Shown here one piece after another: positions 63,595 to 64,000 of a DNA stretch of 64,000 nucleotides. The translations under genes were made by a program, and so were the position numbers. Origin of the DNA: Blastococcus sp. TF02A-35 (lineage in GTDB: Bacteria > Actinomycetota > Actinomycetes > Mycobacteriales > Geodermatophilaceae); NCBI RefSeq assembly GCF_004571075.1, contig NZ_SPQP01000007.1, positions 62,001 to 126,000 of the forward strand. Direction: 5' to 3'. The stretch's first letter is position 1; each line of letters opens with the position of its first letter. The notes below the pieces were generated by a model. The model was given only the letters and a program-made list of their open reading frames with translations. It had not been told where the DNA came from and did no database searches.

Positions 63595-64000
63595 GTGGAC
63601 GGTGCTCTGCACGTCCTCGTCGTCGACGACGACGCCGACACCGCACTCTTCGTGCGCACCGTGCTGCAGCGCGGTGGCATGACCGTGACCACGTGCGCGG
63701 ACCCGCTGGAGGCGCTCGCCCTCCTCGCCCGCGTCGAGTTCGACGCCGCCATCACCGACATCGAGATGCCCGGCATGACCGGGCTGGAGTTCCTCGACCG
63801 GCTCCGCCAGGTCCGCCCCGACCTCCCGGTCACCGTGATGACCGCGCACGCGTCGGTCGACTACGCCGTCGACGCCCTCCGCCGGCAGGCCGACGAGTTC
63901 CTCGTCAAGCCCGTCCCCAAGGACACCCTGGCCGCCACGATCCGCCGGCTGGCCGAGAGCGCCGCGGCCAAGCGCGCCGCCGCCCCGCAGCGGCAGACCG
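63595..64000 (+). CDS. Response regulator receiver protein (3' end outside window)
   Basis: The first 135 residues are visible, from a GTG start with ACGGGAG upstream. Receiver: VLVVDDDADTALF, phospho-Asp55 in AAITDIEMPGMTGLEFL, VMTAHASVDYAVDAL and FLVKPVPKDTL. The switch-region pattern resembles NtrC- or hybrid-type regulators. After ~125 residues an Ala/Lys/Arg linker begins (AAAKRAAAPQRQ), so an output or kinase domain probably follows beyond the window edge. Confidence 0.9.
   Translation, partial: MDGALHVLVVDDDADTALFVRTVLQRGGMTVTTCADPLEALALLARVEFDAAITDIEMPGMTGLEFLDRLRQVRPDLPVTVMTAHASVDYAVDALRRQADEFLVKPVPKDTLAATIRRLAESAAAKRAAAPQRQT

Overview
This is a very GC-rich, gene-dense stretch of an actinobacterial chromosome. 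Frequent GTG starts, 4-base ATGA/GTGA stop-start overlaps, the CysO-CysM-Mec cysteine route, DUF2017 with ClpS, a standalone LigD polymerase and an F420-type Ddn homologue all point to Actinomycetota. Overall flavour (phytochrome-PP2C, DUF559 proteins, palindromic repeats) suggests Geodermatophilaceae (Blastococcus/Geodermatophilus/Modestobacter type), but that placement is inference. I see no insertion sequence, prophage, CRISPR array, rRNA or origin; there is one tRNA (Leu, UAG).

Layout. 1-4 kb: end of a PucR-type regulator, then heme oxygenase and a bacteriophytochrome with a PP2C (SpoIIE) phosphatase output, all translationally coupled: a complete biliverdin light-sensing cassette. 4-13 kb: mixed metabolism (M20 peptidase, SDR, polysaccharide deacetylase, Idi, hydrolase, MFS, epimerase, thioesterase plus acyl-CoA dehydrogenase). 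13.1-14.15 kb: a DUF559/AbiEi-like nuclease-fold gene bracketed by two related long palindromes. 14-21.5 kb: aldo/keto reductase, phosphatase, EAL protein with a membrane partner, TetR, tRNA-Leu and small genes. 21.9-25.4 kb: RdgB/RNase PH, YjbQ, peroxiredoxin, DUF4262, TetR. 25.5-26.4 kb: a secreted cutinase that matches the PET-hydrolase family residue for residue at its active site.

26.5-32.9 kb is a mostly minus-strand housekeeping run: DUF6461, LigD polymerase, MBL hydrolase, MurI, then CysM-CysO-Mec (with a CysO that already ends in Gly-Gly-Cys), DUF2017 and ClpS. 32.9-36.4 kb: pncB-pncA NAD salvage and SerB. 36.5-43.5 kb: CtaD, RlmA-like methyltransferase, phosphoesterase, DHA2 exporter, CtaG-like oxidase assembly protein, CDF metal exporter. 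43.5-45.5 kb: an M23 peptidase with a very long Ala/Lys-rich N-terminal tail. 45.8-55.4 kb: Zn-alcohol dehydrogenase, a second aldo/keto reductase, a decayed aldonolactone oxidase remnant, amino-acid deaminase/aldolase, ABC-F ATPase and assorted genes.

55.7-57.7 kb: a three-gene envelope/stress operon (Ala/Gln-rich membrane protein, holin-like DUF1469, DUF3618). 57.9 kb to the end is the most system-like part: response regulator plus PAS histidine kinase, then a TasA/camelysin-like protein, its SipW-type signal peptidase, an unknown secreted protein and an HPt-like protein that lacks the phospho-histidine, facing an OmpR-type regulator and followed by another receiver protein cut by the window edge. 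The two receiver genes share a duplicated upstream element, and three 11-bp direct repeats sit before the TasA gene. I infer a signal-controlled surface-fibre/matrix module.
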